Below, piece by piece: positions 6,012 to 7,110 of a stretch of 7,110 nt of DNA. The DNA comes from Bacillota bacterium (GTDB taxonomy: Bacteria > Bacillota > Clostridia > Oscillospirales > Oscillospiraceae). The first letter of the stretch is position 1, and each line of letters starts with the position of its first letter. Made by a program: the position numbers and the translations under genes. The notes beneath the pieces are model-generated. The model searched no databases and was not told the origin of the DNA. It worked only from the letters and a program-made list of their open reading frames with translations. The stretch is taken from NCBI GenBank assembly GCA_017861415.1, contig JAGFXS010000071.1, positions 1 through 7,110 of the forward strand. Direction: 5' to 3'.

Positions 6012-7110
6012 CTATGCTTCATTGTCTCTGGTGTGCGATTCTGCCTCTATAACGCCGCCCGACTCGGTCCGCCCTGTCCCGACTGTCTCCTTAGCAAGGG
6101 ATTTTTTCCAGCGCCCGGCGCGCTCATAGATATAGCCCAAGGGCACAGAGCTGGCGGGGGCGATCATGCAGGCCCAGTAAATTCCCGTAAGACCCATATA
6201 ATGGTTCAGCAACACCGCAAGGGCCAGCCGGACAATGATGCTGTTCATGATGCTAGATCCCAAGACAAACATGGTGTGCCCCGCACCAATGGCCAGAGCA
6301 TTGTACACCATAAAGCTGGCGTAAAACACTTGGGCCAGCACCTCGATTCGCAGATTTTGAACCGCCCAGTATGCTGTCTCGGCATTGGGATTAAAGAGAG
6401 ACACCAGTTGGGGTGCCGTCAGCTCCACCAGCAGGATGACCACCAAAGACACCCCGATGGCAATCCGCATGGCAATGTGAACGGTATTCCTTGCCCGGCT
6501 AAAATCCCCAGCCCCCAGGCATTGTGCCACCATGGTGCCCGCAGCAGCCCCCATCCCCACAGTAAAGAGCTGGGACACCTCCCTGATTTTCGCCGCAATT
6601 CCGCTGGCGGCGGAGGCCTCCACCCCGTATCCGTTGACTAAGAAGGTCATGGTCAGCCAGGAAAAGCCCACCAAGGTCATCTGCACCGCGCTGGGTATTC
6701 CCAGGCGCAGCATGTGGATAAGTTTATCCTTTTTGAGATACAATCCCCCCAAGCGCAAGGCAAATAGCTCTCGATTTCCAAGAACATAGAAAAGGGCCAC
6801 TAGGAAGCTGATGCTCTGGGCGATTACAGTAGCCCAGGCCGCCCCGGCCACGCCCCAGCGGAAGATTCCCATGAACAACGTATCTAAGACGATATTTACC
6901 ACGGTGGTCACAAGGATAAAATTCAGAGGCTTCCTGGAGTTTCCCACCGCCCGGATCATAGCCGCCAAGGCATTGTACCCGCACACAGGGAGTAGTCCTA
7001 CGGCACAGATACGCAGATAAATGAGAGACTCCCCCAAAGCGGGGGCCTTTAAAAGGCGCAGGACAGGCTCCCCCAGGACCAGCAGAAGACCCATCATAAA
7101 TATGCCGGAA
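6012..7110 (-). CDS. MATE-family multidrug/cation efflux transporter, C-terminal part
   Basis: An integral membrane protein of the MATE family (NorM/DinF-like), whose members export drugs or metabolites in exchange for Na+ or H+. About 361 residues are visible from the first in-window ATG (7095-7097). The frame stays open to base 7110, so the true start and roughly the first 100 residues lie outside. Supporting features, numbered from that ATG: LRICAVGLLPVCGYNALAAM (28-47), the MIRAVGNSRKPL loop (47-58) typical of the end of the first MATE repeat, a hydrophobic span with NIVLDTLF (68-75), GVAGAAWATVIAQ (82-94), the second-repeat start MLRLGIPSAVQM (129-140), GMGAAAGTMVAQCLGAGD (181-198) and GAGHTMFVLGSSIMN (271-285). 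About nine hydrophobic spans are visible. A hydrophilic tail of about 38 residues ends the protein. The substrate cannot be inferred. It converges on the arg operon and there is no sign of a functional link. Confidence 0.93.
   Translation of the reverse strand, partial: SGIFMMGLLLVLGEPVLRLLKAPALGESLIYLRICAVGLLPVCGYNALAAMIRAVGNSRKPLNFILVTTVVNIVLDTLFMGIFRWGVAGAAWATVIAQSISFLVALFYVLGNRELFALRLGGLYLKKDKLIHMLRLGIPSAVQMTLVGFSWLTMTFLVNGYGVEASAASGIAAKIREVSQLFTVGMGAAAGTMVAQCLGAGDFSRARNTVHIAMRIAIGVSLVVILLVELTAPQLVSLFNPNAETAYWAVQNLRIEVLAQVFYASFMVYNALAIGAGHTMFVLGSSIMNSIIVRLALAVLLNHYMGLTGIYWACMIAPASSVPLGYIYERAGRWKKSLAKETVGTGRTESGGVIEAESHTRDNEA

Noticed and set aside
5994..6641. Plus-strand open frame of 215 codons after argF
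   Set aside because: It begins inside the terminator hairpin and runs antisense to the MATE transporter, whose membrane motifs are clear. The translation is rich in His, Gly and Pro without any known motif.

Overview
This window holds most of an arginine-biosynthesis operon on the + strand, argH(3' end)-argC-argJ-argB-argD-like-argF. A strong hairpin terminator follows, then a convergent minus-strand MATE-family membrane transporter that runs off the right edge. The DNA is GC-rich. The genes are tightly packed: a 4-base overlap, gaps of 4, 12 and 17 bases, and one larger 96-base gap. Most have clear AGGAG-type ribosome binding sites. Gene content, Shine-Dalgarno strength and the MATE sequence suggest a GC-rich member of the Clostridia, perhaps an Oscillospiraceae-type gut bacterium. 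That placement is inference only.

Layout: 1-720 argininosuccinate lyase, lacking its N-terminal half; 717-1652 N-acetyl-gamma-glutamyl-phosphate reductase of the short, less common ArgC type; 1749-2963 ornithine acetyltransferase ArgJ; 2981-3856 acetylglutamate kinase; 3869-5035 a class III aminotransferase-fold protein in the argD position; 5040-5957 ornithine carbamoyltransferase; 5976-6011 terminator; 6012-7110 (minus) MATE transporter. No RNA gene, insertion sequence, CRISPR array or attachment site was seen.

How the genes work together: ArgJ moves the acetyl group from acetylornithine to glutamate, ArgB phosphorylates acetylglutamate, ArgC reduces the acyl phosphate, an ArgD-type aminotransferase should make acetylornithine, ArgJ releases ornithine, ArgF makes citrulline and ArgH makes arginine. 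No N-acetylglutamate synthase gene is visible. The presence of ArgJ and an ArgB with features of arginine-inhibited kinases fit the cyclic acetyl-recycling pathway.

The main surprise is the gene in the argD slot. It is a full-length, unbroken reading frame with the ArgD fold signature, but the PLP-binding (Schiff base) lysine is replaced by serine. Several other substrate- and cofactor-contacting residues are also changed. It looks like a maintained pseudoenzyme or a repurposed subunit, not a working acetylornithine aminotransferase. If so, the aminotransferase step must be supplied from elsewhere or work in an unusual way.
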